From NCBI GenBank assembly GCA_030836725.1, contig JAUPLV010000057.1:1-12712 (forward strand): a DNA stretch of 12,712 nt. The letters run 5' to 3'. Position 1 is the first letter of the stretch. Every line of letters begins with the position of its first letter. The notes below the pieces were generated by a model that saw nothing but the letters and a program-made list of their open reading frames with translations, was not told the origin of the DNA and ran no database searches. This DNA comes from Pseudomonadota bacterium. Its GTDB lineage: Bacteria > Pseudomonadota > Gammaproteobacteria > Burkholderiales > Thiobacillaceae. Positions 1 through 6,733 of the stretch are shown piece by piece. Both the position numbers and the translations under genes were made by a program.

Positions 1-1463
1 AGATTGAGCAGGATCTGGCGGATGCGGGTGGGGTCGCCCAGCAGGGTAGCGGGAGGGTCGTCGGGCAGGTTCAGGCTCAGGTGCAGATTTTTTTCCAGCG
101 CGCGCGCCTGGAACAGGGCGACCACGCCCTGTGCCAGCGCCGTGGGCGAGAAGGCGATCTGCTCGATGGCGAGTTTGCCGGCCTCGACCTTGGAAAAGTC
201 GAGGATGTCGTTGATGATGGTGAGCAGGCCTTCGGCCGAGGTTTTCAGGGTGGCGACATATTCGCGCTGGCGGCCGTCGAGCGGCGTCTTCAGCAGCAAG
301 CCGCTCATCCCCAGGATGCCGTGCATGGGAGTGCGGATTTCATGGCTGATGTTGGCGACAAATTCGGACTTGGCGCGCGCCATTTGCAAAGCGGCTTCGC
401 GCGCGGCTTCCTTGGCGGCTTCGGCGGCGCGGCGCTCGGAAACGTCGCGCATGATCGCCTGGATCACTGGCTTGCCTTCCAGCTGCATCGCGTGCATGGC
501 GATTTCGACCGAGAAAACCGAGCCGTCCTGGCGCAGCCCCTGCCAATCCATCACGGAATGCCCGTTCCTGCGCGCCTGACCGATGTACTGCATGGCATGA
601 TCCATGGCGGGCACCCCATCGATCTGGGTCGGCGTGCCAAGTCGGGAAATGGGCGTCCGCAGAAAGGTATCGACCGAATCCATGCCGAACATCGTGAGCG
701 TGGACGGGTTGCAATCGGTGAAACCCTGATCGTCGAGGATGACGACCGCGTCGGAATTGGTTTCGAACAGCATCTGGTATTTCTGCTTTTCTGTTTCCAG
801 CTGGCGTGTCTGGGTCAGCATGCGGCGCGCCACCAGCACCGCAACCATGGTCGCCAGCAGCGTGGCGACGATACCCAGCATCAGCATCAGGTTGCGGGTT
901 TCCTCGTGGGCGGCGAAGGTCTTGCCGAGCGCCGCCTCGTTGGCTTCGCGCTGCAGTTTGGTCATGTTGTCGAGCGCCTCGACCAGGCGGTTCTGCAGGG
1001 GAATGGCTTCCTCCTGCAGCAGCTTCAAGGCGCCACTATTGTTTTCGTCGAGCGCTGTTTCGATCACATTGAACATGACGGGCTGGTTGATGGAGGTGAG
1101 CGCGTCGAGTTCGTTCATCAGTATTTTTTCGTCCATCGTGCTGAGCATGTCGCCCAGTTGGCGGCGGTCCTTGGCGTAGCGTTCGCCGTATTCCTGAAAC
1201 TGCAGGAAGAGTGCGTCCTTTTCCCAGGGATCGCTCAAGTCCACGATGCTGTGCATCAGCATCTGCCGGTCTCGCAGGGAATCGCGCATCCGCGAGGCCA
1301 GCAGGGTCTTGACGTTGTTGACCGATACCACATTCGCCAGCTCGGTGTTGAGGCGCGACATCTGGGCGACGCCCAGCCCGATCACTGCCAGCATCAATAG
1401 CAGGGAGACGGTGAAGCCAAGCCCCACATTGAACAGCAGGCCGCGAAGGGGAGGGGGCAGCAT
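1..1463 (-). CDS. Membrane sensor histidine kinase (PAS, HisKA), partial: 3' end outside window
   Basis: Reading the minus strand from ATG 1463 gives 487 uninterrupted residues to the window edge. A membrane helix lies at about 10-33, then a helical, probably periplasmic region of roughly 155 residues (four-helix-bundle type), and a second membrane helix at about 191-211. A PAS-like domain follows at about 227-338, then HisKA at about 364-430. The H-box FVANISHEIRTPMHGILGM places the phospho-accepting histidine at 374. The frame ends at GDPTRIRQILLN, the start of the N-box of the ATPase domain, so catalytic and any receiver domains lie beyond the edge. This H-box style is common in BarA-like hybrid kinases, so a receiver domain may follow (inference). 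The ATG is 5 nt after the fbpC stop with no clear Shine-Dalgarno, which suggests translational coupling. The ligand is unknown; the position suggests iron or redox status. Large antisense frames here are shadows. Confidence 0.9.
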   Translation of the reverse strand, partial: MLPPPLRGLLFNVGLGFTVSLLLMLAVIGLGVAQMSRLNTELANVVSVNNVKTLLASRMRDSLRDRQMLMHSIVDLSDPWEKDALFLQFQEYGERYAKDRRQLGDMLSTMDEKILMNELDALTSINQPVMFNVIETALDENNSGALKLLQEEAIPLQNRLVEALDNMTKLQREANEAALGKTFAAHEETRNLMLMLGIVATLLATMVAVLVARRMLTQTRQLETEKQKYQMLFETNSDAVVILDDQGFTDCNPSTLTMFGMDSVDTFLRTPISRLGTPTQIDGVPAMDHAMQYIGQARRNGHSVMDWQGLRQDGSVFSVEIAMHAMQLEGKPVIQAIMRDVSERRAAEAAKEAAREAALQMARAKSEFVANISHEIRTPMHGILGMSGLLLKTPLDGRQREYVATLKTSAEGLLTIINDILDFSKVEAGKLAIEQIAFSPTALAQGVVALFQARALEKNLHLSLNLPDDPPATLLGDPTRIRQILLN

Positions 1464-1468
1464 GGGCG

Positions 1469-2536
1469 TTATTCGCGGCGGAATGCCACGACGTGATCGA
1501 CCGCCAGCTTGATGCCGATCTTCTCGCCGATGGCGTGGTTGTGGTGCGAAGGCACCAGCGACAGCGCGCGCTGGCCGCTCGGCAGCTTCAGCGTGTAGAG
1601 GAACTCGGCGCCGCGAAAGGCCTTGTTCTCGACTTCGGCCAGGAGCAGGCTGTCGTCGTCGTGGACGATGTCGTCGGGCCGCAGCAGCACGTCGACGTGG
1701 CAGCCGCGCACGCATTCGTCGCAGCCGCTGGCGTCGCACTCGACCGGGATGTGCCCGCTGAGCACGCCGAGTTCGATTTCCACCTGGTTGTCGTTGAGGA
1801 CCTCGCCGGAAACCAGTGAGCCCTGGCCGACGAAGTCGGCGACGAAGCGGTTGGCCGGCTCGTGGTACAGGTTGTAGGGTGCGTCCCACTGCTGGATGCG
1901 GCCCTGGTGCATCACCCCGACCCAGTCGGCCAGCGCGAAGGCCTCGTGCTGGTCGTGGGTGACGATGAGCGCGGTGGTGGCCTCGCGCTTCAAGATGTCG
2001 CGCACCTCGATCGACAGGCGTTCGCGCAGTTCGACATCGAGGTTGGAGAAGGGCTCGTCCATCAGGATCAGGCGCGGGCGCGGCGCCAGCGCACGCGCCA
2101 GTGCCACCCGCTGCTGCTGGCCGCCGGAGAGCTGGTGCGGATACTGGTCGGCGTGGCCGGCCAGGCCGACCAGTTCCAGCAGTTCGGCGATGCGCGCCTG
2201 TTTCTCCGCGACCGATTTGCCGTGCAAGCCGAAGCCGACATTGCCCGCCACCGTCAGATGCGGAAACAATGCGTAGTCCTGGAACACCATGCCGACGCGG
2301 CGTTTTTCGGCCGGCAGCATCCAGCCGGGGCGGCTGACCACCTCGCCGCCGATGCGGATTTCGCCGCTCTGGATCGGCTCGAAGCCGGAGATGCAGCGCA
2401 GCGCCGTGGTCTTGCCGCAGCCGGAGGGACCGAGCAGGCAGCCGATCGCGCCTTCGGGCAGGGTGAAGGTGAGGTCGGCGATGATCTGCCGTTGGGCGTA
2501 CGACTGCGAGACGGAGTCGAGGACCAGTTCAGCCAT
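1469..2536 (-). CDS. fbpC: Fe(3+) ABC transporter ATP-binding protein FbpC
   Basis: This 355-residue ATPase should power ferric iron import through FbpB at the inner membrane. Walker A is GPSGCGKTT (36-44), the Q-loop is at FQDYALFPH (85-93), the ABC signature LSGGQQQR at 136-143, Walker B LILMDEP at 156-162, and the switch histidine is H194. After about residue 235 comes a TOBE-type regulatory domain, normal for this family. It holds four clustered cysteines, C267, C272, C275 and C279 (Cx4Cx2Cx3C), followed by H280 and the LLRPDD segment. The start ATG lies inside the end of fbpB; the shared ATGGCTGA gives an 8-nt overlap, a sign of translational coupling. Assignment to iron rather than sulfate, polyamine or thiamine rests on the FbpA-type binding protein encoded in the same operon. 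Full length and intact. Confidence 0.95.
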   Translation of the reverse strand: MAELVLDSVSQSYAQRQIIADLTFTLPEGAIGCLLGPSGCGKTTALRCISGFEPIQSGEIRIGGEVVSRPGWMLPAEKRRVGMVFQDYALFPHLTVAGNVGFGLHGKSVAEKQARIAELLELVGLAGHADQYPHQLSGGQQQRVALARALAPRPRLILMDEPFSNLDVELRERLSIEVRDILKREATTALIVTHDQHEAFALADWVGVMHQGRIQQWDAPYNLYHEPANRFVADFVGQGSLVSGEVLNDNQVEIELGVLSGHIPVECDASGCDECVRGCHVDVLLRPDDIVHDDDSLLLAEVENKAFRGAEFLYTLKLPSGQRALSLVPSHHNHAIGEKIGIKLAVDHVVAFRRE

Positions 2537-4193
2537 GGGAGTGTGTTCCGCGCCAGGTCAGGAGGATGATGGGGATGATACCGGCAATGACAATGGCGAG
2601 CGAAGGCAGCGCGGCGCGCTCCCACTCGCCTTCCGAGGTCATCTCGAACACCCGCACCGCCAGCGTGTCCCAGCCGAACGGGCGGGTCATCAGGGTGATC
2701 GGCATTTCCTTCATGATGTCGACGAAGGCGAAGGTGGCGGCGGTCAGGAGGCTGGCGCGCAGCATCGGCAGATGGACCCGGGTCAAGAGGCCGGCGGCGC
2801 CGGTGCCGAGATTGCGCGCGGCTTCGTCGACGTTGCGGGTGATGCGGTGCAGGCCGCTGTCGATGGGGCCGAATCCAACCGCGAGAAAGCGTACCAGGTA
2901 GGCCAGCAACATCACCAGCAGCGTGCCCTTGAGGAGTTCCGTGCCCTCGTAGCCGAACCAGGCGCGGCCGGCGTCGATCAGCCAGTTGTCCAGCGCCGCC
3001 ACCGGAATGAACAGGCCCACCGCCAGCACCGCGCCGGGAAAGGCGTAGCCGAGGGTGGCCAGCCGCTGTGTCCACATCATTGTGCTACCGGGGCGCTGGC
3101 GCCCGGCATAGGCCAGCAGCAGCGCCACCGCCACCACCATCAGCGCGCCGATGCCGGCCAGCAGCACCGAATGCCAGGCGAACGCCCAGTAGCGGGCGTC
3201 GAGGTCGACGGCGATGACTTCGTGCGTCCACAGCGCCAATTGGGCGACGGGGATCAGGAAGGCGACCGCCAGCACCGTTCCGGCGTAGAGGAAGGCCAGC
3301 GTGGCCAGCACAGGCGACAGCCTGATGCGACGCGACGCGGCGCTGCGACCCACCGCGCCGTAGCGCATCCGTGTGCGCGAGCGCTGCTCGAAAGCCACCG
3401 CGACCAGCACAAACAGGATCAGGATCGAGGCGAGCTGTGCCGCCGCCGCCAGCGAAAACAGGCTGTACCACGCCTTGTAGATGGCGGTGGTGAAGGTGTC
3501 ATAGTTGAAGATCGCCATGGTGCCGAAGTCGGCCAGCGTTTCCATCAGCGCCAGCATCAGCCCGGCGGCGATCCACGGCCGCGCCATCGGCAGCGCCACC
3601 CGGAAGAAGCCTTGCGTGCGCGAAAGCCCGAGCGACTGCGCCGCCTCCAGTGCAATCGCGCCCTGCGTGGCGAAGGCGTTTTTGGCGATCAGGTAGACGT
3701 AGGGGTAGAGCGCCATAGACATCACCAGGATGACGCCGCCGCGCGAGCGGATTTCCGGCAGTCCGGTGATCCCCCAGCCTTCGCGCAGCCACGTTTGCAG
3801 CGGCCCGGTGAAGTCCAGCAGGCCGATCGCGACGAAGGCGGTGACGTAGGCGGGCAGCGCCAGCGGCAGCAGCAACGCCCAGTCGAACACGCGGCGGCCG
3901 GGGAATTCGCACATCGCCGTCAGCCAGGCCAGCGACACGCCCAGCACGCTGACGCCGATCCCGACCCCGAGCACCAGCCACAGCGTGTTGCCGACCAGTT
4001 CGGGCAGGGCGAATTCGATCAGGTGCGCGAGGGTGTCGCCTTCGACCCGGGCGAACGACGAAAAGGTGACCACGACCGGAACCAGCACCAGGGCGGCGAT
4101 AGCCAGGGCAAGCAGCATCCAGCCGCTGGGGCGGGGCCAAACAAAAACGCCCGCAGCGGGCGTTTTTGAGGGTGCGGCAAGCGTGTCAGCCAA
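2529..4193 (-). CDS. fbpB: Fe(3+) ABC transporter permease FbpB (TTG start likely)
   Basis: This 554-residue inner-membrane protein forms the ferric iron channel and is a tandem fusion of two permease domains, as usual for FbpB. Each half carries the EAA loop that docks on the ATPase: ALEAAQSLGLSRTQGFFRVALP in the first, DEAARNLGTGAAGLLTRVHLP in the second. About twelve hydrophobic segments are visible. The start is uncertain. The frame opens just before a TTG at 4193, preceded by GGAAG (4203-4207) at 9-nt spacing. The first ATG is at 4118, which would start directly in a membrane helix and lose the PRPSGW stretch that looks like a normal FbpB N-terminus, so TTG is preferred. With TTG, a perfect terminator-like hairpin encodes residues KTPAAGVF. 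The gene follows fbpA by 31 nt and overlaps fbpC by 8 nt. Confidence 0.92.
   Translation of the reverse strand: MADTLAAPSKTPAAGVFVWPRPSGWMLLALAIAALVLVPVVVTFSSFARVEGDTLAHLIEFALPELVGNTLWLVLGVGIGVSVLGVSLAWLTAMCEFPGRRVFDWALLLPLALPAYVTAFVAIGLLDFTGPLQTWLREGWGITGLPEIRSRGGVILVMSMALYPYVYLIAKNAFATQGAIALEAAQSLGLSRTQGFFRVALPMARPWIAAGLMLALMETLADFGTMAIFNYDTFTTAIYKAWYSLFSLAAAAQLASILILFVLVAVAFEQRSRTRMRYGAVGRSAASRRIRLSPVLATLAFLYAGTVLAVAFLIPVAQLALWTHEVIAVDLDARYWAFAWHSVLLAGIGALMVVAVALLLAYAGRQRPGSTMMWTQRLATLGYAFPGAVLAVGLFIPVAALDNWLIDAGRAWFGYEGTELLKGTLLVMLLAYLVRFLAVGFGPIDSGLHRITRNVDEAARNLGTGAAGLLTRVHLPMLRASLLTAATFAFVDIMKEMPITLMTRPFGWDTLAVRVFEMTSEGEWERAALPSLAIVIAGIIPIILLTWRGTHSHG
4143..4167 (-). terminator. Intrinsic terminator/attenuator-like hairpin between fbpA and the fbpB body
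   Basis: AAAAACGCCCGC and GCGGGCGTTTTT form a perfect 12-bp inverted repeat around one base; realistically a 10-bp stem with a 5-nt loop. On the minus strand the stem ends in TTTTTGTTT, the pattern of a Rho-independent terminator, and the A/T symmetry would let it act in both directions. It lies 57 nt past the fbpA stop but before the bulk of fbpB, so it would truncate part of the transcripts after fbpA. This fits the usual need for excess binding protein over permease (inference). Confidence 0.75.
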
Positions 4194-4224
4194 AATGGAT
4201 CACTTCCAGAAGATTGAGGTCGGA

Positions 4225-5232
4225 TTACTTGTAGCCGGCGCGATCCATCAATCTTACGGCCTTGGTTTGCAGGCTGCCAGCCTCTTTCACGTTGATGAGA
4301 CTCTGCCTGAAACCGCCCCAGGCCGCCACGGTCTTGTCCGGCACCACCTTGGGGTTCACCGGATATTCCAGGTTGACGTCGGCGAACAGGTTCTGCGCCT
4401 TGTCGGAGGACAGCCATTCGATCAGCTTCTGGGCGCCGGCCGGGTTCCTGGCATGGCGGGTGACTCCGGCGCCGGAGATGTTTACGTGGACGCCCGCGGT
4501 CTGGTTCTTCAGGTTCTGGTTGGGCCAGAAGATCGCCAGCGGCAGCTTCGGGTTCTTCTCCATCAGGCGGCCGAAGTAATAGGTGTTGACGATCGTTGCA
4601 TCGCACTGGCCCGCGGCCACGGCTTCCATCGCCTTGGTGTCGTCGGGGAAAGGCGAGGTCGCCAGGTTGCCGACCCAGCCGCGCACCATGGCTTCGGTCT
4701 TTTCCTCGCCGTATTCGTGGATCATCATCGCCACCAGGCTCTGGTTGTAGACCTTCTTCGAGGTGCGCAGGCACAGCCGGCCTTTCCACTTCGGGTTGGC
4801 CAGGTCTTCATAGGTCGAGAGGTCGGCCGGCTTCACCTTTTGAGTGTTGTAGACGATCGTGCGGGCGCGCACCGACAGGCCGAACCATTCGTTGCCAGGG
4901 TCGCGCAGGTGGGCCGGGACGTTGGTTTCCAGGGTTTTCGAGCGGATCGGGCGCAACAGGTCCTCTTCCGACGCCTGCCACAGGTTGCCCGCGTCGACGG
5001 TCAGCAGCATGTCGGCCGGGGTGTTCCTGCCCTCGGCCTTAAGGCGAGCCATCAGTGGGCCCTCCTTGTCGGTGATGAACTTGATCCGCACCCCGGTATC
5101 GTGGGTATAGGCGTCGAACAGCGGCTTGATGAGTTGTTCGTTGCGCGCGGAATACACCACGACATCCTCGGCCAGCGCGGGGAGTACGGTGGAAGCGAAC
5201 ATGATGGCGGCGAGCAGTCGGGTCGGATTCAT
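4225..5232 (-). CDS. fbpA: Periplasmic Fe(3+)-binding protein FbpA
   Basis: This 335-residue binding protein delivers ferric iron from the periplasm to FbpBC. ATG 5232 is chosen because it begins a signal peptide (MNPTRLLAAIMFASTVLPALA, cut after residue 21). Extending the frame further upstream would run through the promoter region into non-coding-looking residues. The mature protein starts EDVVVYSARNEQL, the classic FbpA opening, and the adjacent tyrosines Y218-Y219 (NTYYFGRL) match the pair that binds Fe(3+) in Neisseria and Haemophilus FbpA. The position of the Neisseria histidine ligand (GQHKE) reads ARNEQ here, so iron is probably held by tyrosines plus anions, as in the His-lacking FbpA class (family knowledge). 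It is the first gene of the operon, with its own promoter and Fur-box-like site. No strong Shine-Dalgarno is visible. Confidence 0.95.
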   Translation of the reverse strand: MNPTRLLAAIMFASTVLPALAEDVVVYSARNEQLIKPLFDAYTHDTGVRIKFITDKEGPLMARLKAEGRNTPADMLLTVDAGNLWQASEEDLLRPIRSKTLETNVPAHLRDPGNEWFGLSVRARTIVYNTQKVKPADLSTYEDLANPKWKGRLCLRTSKKVYNQSLVAMMIHEYGEEKTEAMVRGWVGNLATSPFPDDTKAMEAVAAGQCDATIVNTYYFGRLMEKNPKLPLAIFWPNQNLKNQTAGVHVNISGAGVTRHARNPAGAQKLIEWLSSDKAQNLFADVNLEYPVNPKVVPDKTVAAWGGFRQSLINVKEAGSLQTKAVRLMDRAGYK

Positions 5233-5266
5233 GTGGCAGAACGTCTTCGTATTTGCGATGGAGCAA

Positions 5267-5295
5267 ATCGTATAACAAATGCGAACGATTATCAA
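5267..5295 (-). promoter_or_regulatory. Predicted fbpA promoter
   Basis: On the minus strand, TTGATA (5290-5295) and TACGAT (5267-5272) are 17 nt apart, matching the sigma-70 -35 and -10 boxes at 5/6 and 4/6 positions. Transcription would begin about 30 nt before the fbpA ATG. The -35 box lies inside the Fur-box-like sequence, the expected arrangement for iron-repressed transcription. Confidence 0.5.
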
Positions 5296-5299
5296 TAAC
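5281..5299 (-). promoter_or_regulatory. Fur-box-like operator of the fbp operon
   Basis: GTTATTGATAATCGTTCGC on the minus strand matches the classic 19-bp Fur consensus GATAATGATAATCATTATC at 14 of 19 positions, including the central TGATAATC run. It covers the proposed -35 box of an iron-uptake operon, so Fur-Fe(2+) repression is the natural reading. It is a comparison by eye and binding is inferred. Confidence 0.6.
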
Positions 5300-5303
5300 A
5301 AAT

Positions 5304-5370
5304 CGGGGCGGAATTCGGAAAGCACTGAGTTGAACCCGGTTCGCCGGTTCGACCCGAACCAGGCGCCCCG
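5304..5370 (-). repeat. Nested inverted repeats between nlpC-type gene and fbpA promoter
   Basis: CGGGGCG (5304-5310) and CGCCCCG (5364-5370) form a 7-bp outer stem. Inside are GGTTCG-GGT-CGAACC (minus strand, 5346-5360) and an overlapping GAACC-G-GGTTC. On the minus strand the outer stem is followed by ATTTGTTATT. This could be a terminator for the upstream peptidase gene or a structured insulator before the fbpA promoter. No run of T residues is present, so it is recorded only as a repeat. Confidence 0.4.
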
Positions 5371-5386
5371 GATCACTGCCGGCCAT

Positions 5387-5884
5387 TCATCGGGTTTCGG
5401 CAGGAGAGGGTTCTAAAGGTGCGTCAGTCAATTGTCTACTCTCCAGCGCGATGCGGCGTGCGCCATCGAAGCGCTGGCGCCAGTAACGCTGGTTGAGGCT
5501 GGACACCATGACCGAACCGGTGCGGCTGCTCGATGCATGCACGAAGCGGTCGTCCCCCAGGTAGATACCGACATGGGAGAAGGCGCGATTCAGGGTGTTG
5601 AAGAAGACCAGGTCGCCCGGCAGAAGCTCGGATGGCTCGAGCGGTTGCGCCATGTCGCTGATCGCGCGGCTGTCGCGCGGCAGGGCCACTCCGGCAATCT
5701 GCCTGTAGACGTGTCCGACGAAACCGCTGCAATCGAGCCCCGTCTCGGGCGAGGCGCCGCCAAGACGATACGGGCTTCCGACCAGACTGACGGCATACAT
5801 CGGGATGTCTTCGGCGGGCGTGCTGGCGTGCGCGGGCAAAGACAGCAGCAGGACCAGCAAGGGCAGCAGTTTGACCGGCATCAT
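5387..5884 (-). CDS. Secreted NlpC/P60 family peptidoglycan peptidase
   Basis: This 165-residue protein begins with a signal peptide (MMPVKLLPLLVLLLSLPAHA, cleavage near residue 20) and then a single NlpC/P60 cysteine peptidase domain, so it should cut stem peptides of murein in the periplasm. The catalytic cysteine is C52 in GLDCSGFV, the catalytic histidine H104 in FSHVGIYLG, and the third polar residue H116 in FVHASS. There is no lipobox cysteine, so it is not a lipoprotein like Spr/MepS. ATG 5884 is chosen because it starts the signal peptide. The frame stays open to an ATG at 5953, but that start would put about 23 non-signal residues first and would overlap the Shine-Dalgarno of the divergent gene. 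No SH3 or LysM domain is present. It stands alone, upstream of fbpA on the same strand. Confidence 0.9.
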   Translation of the reverse strand: MMPVKLLPLLVLLLSLPAHASTPAEDIPMYAVSLVGSPYRLGGASPETGLDCSGFVGHVYRQIAGVALPRDSRAISDMAQPLEPSELLPGDLVFFNTLNRAFSHVGIYLGDDRFVHASSSRTGSVMVSSLNQRYWRQRFDGARRIALESRQLTDAPLEPSPAETR

Positions 5885-5912
5885 GGTGAAAGCAATGTGC
5901 TCTATATTTAGA

Positions 5913-5937
5913 AAACTCGCCAAGCCCGGCGAGTCTT
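5913..5937. repeat. Hairpin in the divergent intergenic region
   Basis: ACTCGCC (5915-5921) and GGCGAGT (5928-5934) form a perfect 7-bp stem with a 6-nt spacer. On the minus strand it extends to 10 bp with one G-U pair and ends in GAGTTTTC, resembling a weak terminator about 30 nt before the peptidase ATG. On the plus strand it sits just before the Shine-Dalgarno of the divergent gene. It may be a leader attenuator or a dimeric operator shared by both genes. Confidence 0.4.
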
Positions 5938-5940
5938 GAT

Positions 5941-5946
5941 AGGAGG
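5941..5946 (+). promoter_or_regulatory. Strong ribosome binding site
   Basis: AGGAGG, a full anti-Shine-Dalgarno match, lies 9 nt before ATG 5956 and fixes that start. It is the strongest such site in the window and suggests the small helical protein is made in quantity. Confidence 0.8.
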
Positions 5947-5955
5947 AACCCATTC

Positions 5956-6645
5956 ATGAATGACGCAGATTCCCCGGTTTCAGGCGAAACCAGTATCCCT
6001 GAAAATACGCAACTCGTGCAATTGCATGATGAGGCCGCGGCTGCGGCGAGCGAACCCGATCTGCGCGAACGGGTGCGGGAGTTGACCGCGCGTGCGCTGC
6101 ATGAGCGGCGGGTGAAGCTGGAAAACCTCAACGATATTGTCATCGCGGTCACGTCCGGCGTGGGCAGCGGCCTGAGCGCCCGGGGAGGCGAGATCAGGGA
6201 CGGGCTCAGGCAAGCCATCTCCGGCCTCGACGATGCCGTCGGCAGCGCCGCCCAGGCCGCGTCCTACAGCTTGCGCGAAGCCGTGGAGCAGGGACGGGCG
6301 TTCAAGGACAATGAACTGAAAGCCAATCTGGAACAGCTGCTTGAACTGGAATCCCGCTTCGTCGACACCCTGAAGCAGGCGGCCAGCCAGTCCGGCGGCA
6401 AGCTGAAAGAAGAGCTTGGCTATCTGGGCGACCACCTGAAAATCAGCGGCACGCGCACGGGTGAACAGGTGCGCGATGCGCTCAGGCAACTGGCTGGCGG
6501 CATCAAGGTGAGCAGCGAGGCCGGGCGGGCGGGGCTGAGCGACACGGCCAGCGTGGCGACCGAGCGCCTGGCGCAGGTGGCGAGCGGCGTGCTGGAAGCC
6601 TTGTCGGATTCGCTGAAGCGTCAAAGCGAACGTTTGCGCTCCTGA
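5956..6645 (+). CDS. Uncharacterised all-helical protein (resembles the DUF6781 family)
   Basis: The function is not known. The 229-residue product has no signal peptide, no membrane segment, no cysteine and no tryptophan. It has an acidic N-terminus (about 1-35) and then continuous amphipathic helix rich in Ala, Leu, Glu, Arg and Ser. Related segments recur: DGLRQAISGLDDAV (82-95), DALRQLAGGIKVSSEAG (174-190) and VLEALSDSLKRQSERL (212-227). The composition recalls apolipoprotein-like, phasin-like or LEA-like proteins that coat lipid or polymer surfaces, which is inference from composition only. The name DUF6781 is from memory and should be confirmed. A perfect AGGAGG precedes the ATG. The gene lies 88 nt before a UbiB/AarF-type kinase on the same strand, so a shared lipid or quinone role is possible. 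Confidence 0.8.
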   Translation: MNDADSPVSGETSIPENTQLVQLHDEAAAAASEPDLRERVRELTARALHERRVKLENLNDIVIAVTSGVGSGLSARGGEIRDGLRQAISGLDDAVGSAAQAASYSLREAVEQGRAFKDNELKANLEQLLELESRFVDTLKQAASQSGGKLKEELGYLGDHLKISGTRTGEQVRDALRQLAGGIKVSSEAGRAGLSDTASVATERLAQVASGVLEALSDSLKRQSERLRS

Positions 6646-6694
6646 CCCGGCATGACTCCGGCGGCGGGGGTGCTGCCGCAGGGCCGCTTGCGGC

Positions 6695-6700
6695 TACACT
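6695..6700 (+). promoter_or_regulatory. Possible -10 box before the UbiB-like kinase
   Basis: TACACT lies about 33 nt before ATG 6734, and the same hexamer precedes the helicase gene. No convincing -35 box is present, so independent transcription of the kinase is only a possibility. Confidence 0.2.
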
Positions 6701-6733
6701 CACGGCATTATTGATTCCGCTTCGAAGACCACG

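Noticed and set aside
81..1400. A 439-codon plus-strand open frame opposite the histidine kinase
   Set aside because: The minus strand encodes an unbroken kinase with clear H-box and PAS; the plus frame has no recognisable domain and is a GC-driven shadow.
2289..4169. A 626-codon plus-strand open frame opposite fbpB and fbpC
   Set aside because: It is rich in Gln, Arg, His and Gly without any domain, and runs antisense to two recognised transporter genes.
5345..5360. A tRNA T-loop-like GGTTCGACCCGAACC
   Set aside because: The flanking stem does not pair as a T-arm and no acceptor, D or anticodon arms are present.
5233..5376. Longer start for fbpA at 5376
   Set aside because: The extra residues read through the promoter and Fur-box-like site, and the signal peptide begins exactly at ATG 5232.
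5903..5908. TATATT as a -10 box for the helical protein gene
   Set aside because: The hexamer is good, but no -35 lies at a usable distance (TTGACC is 26 nt away) and no TGn extension is present.
5885..5953. Longer start for the NlpC/P60 gene at ATG 5953
   Set aside because: It would bury the signal peptide behind 23 extra residues and overlap the divergent gene's Shine-Dalgarno.
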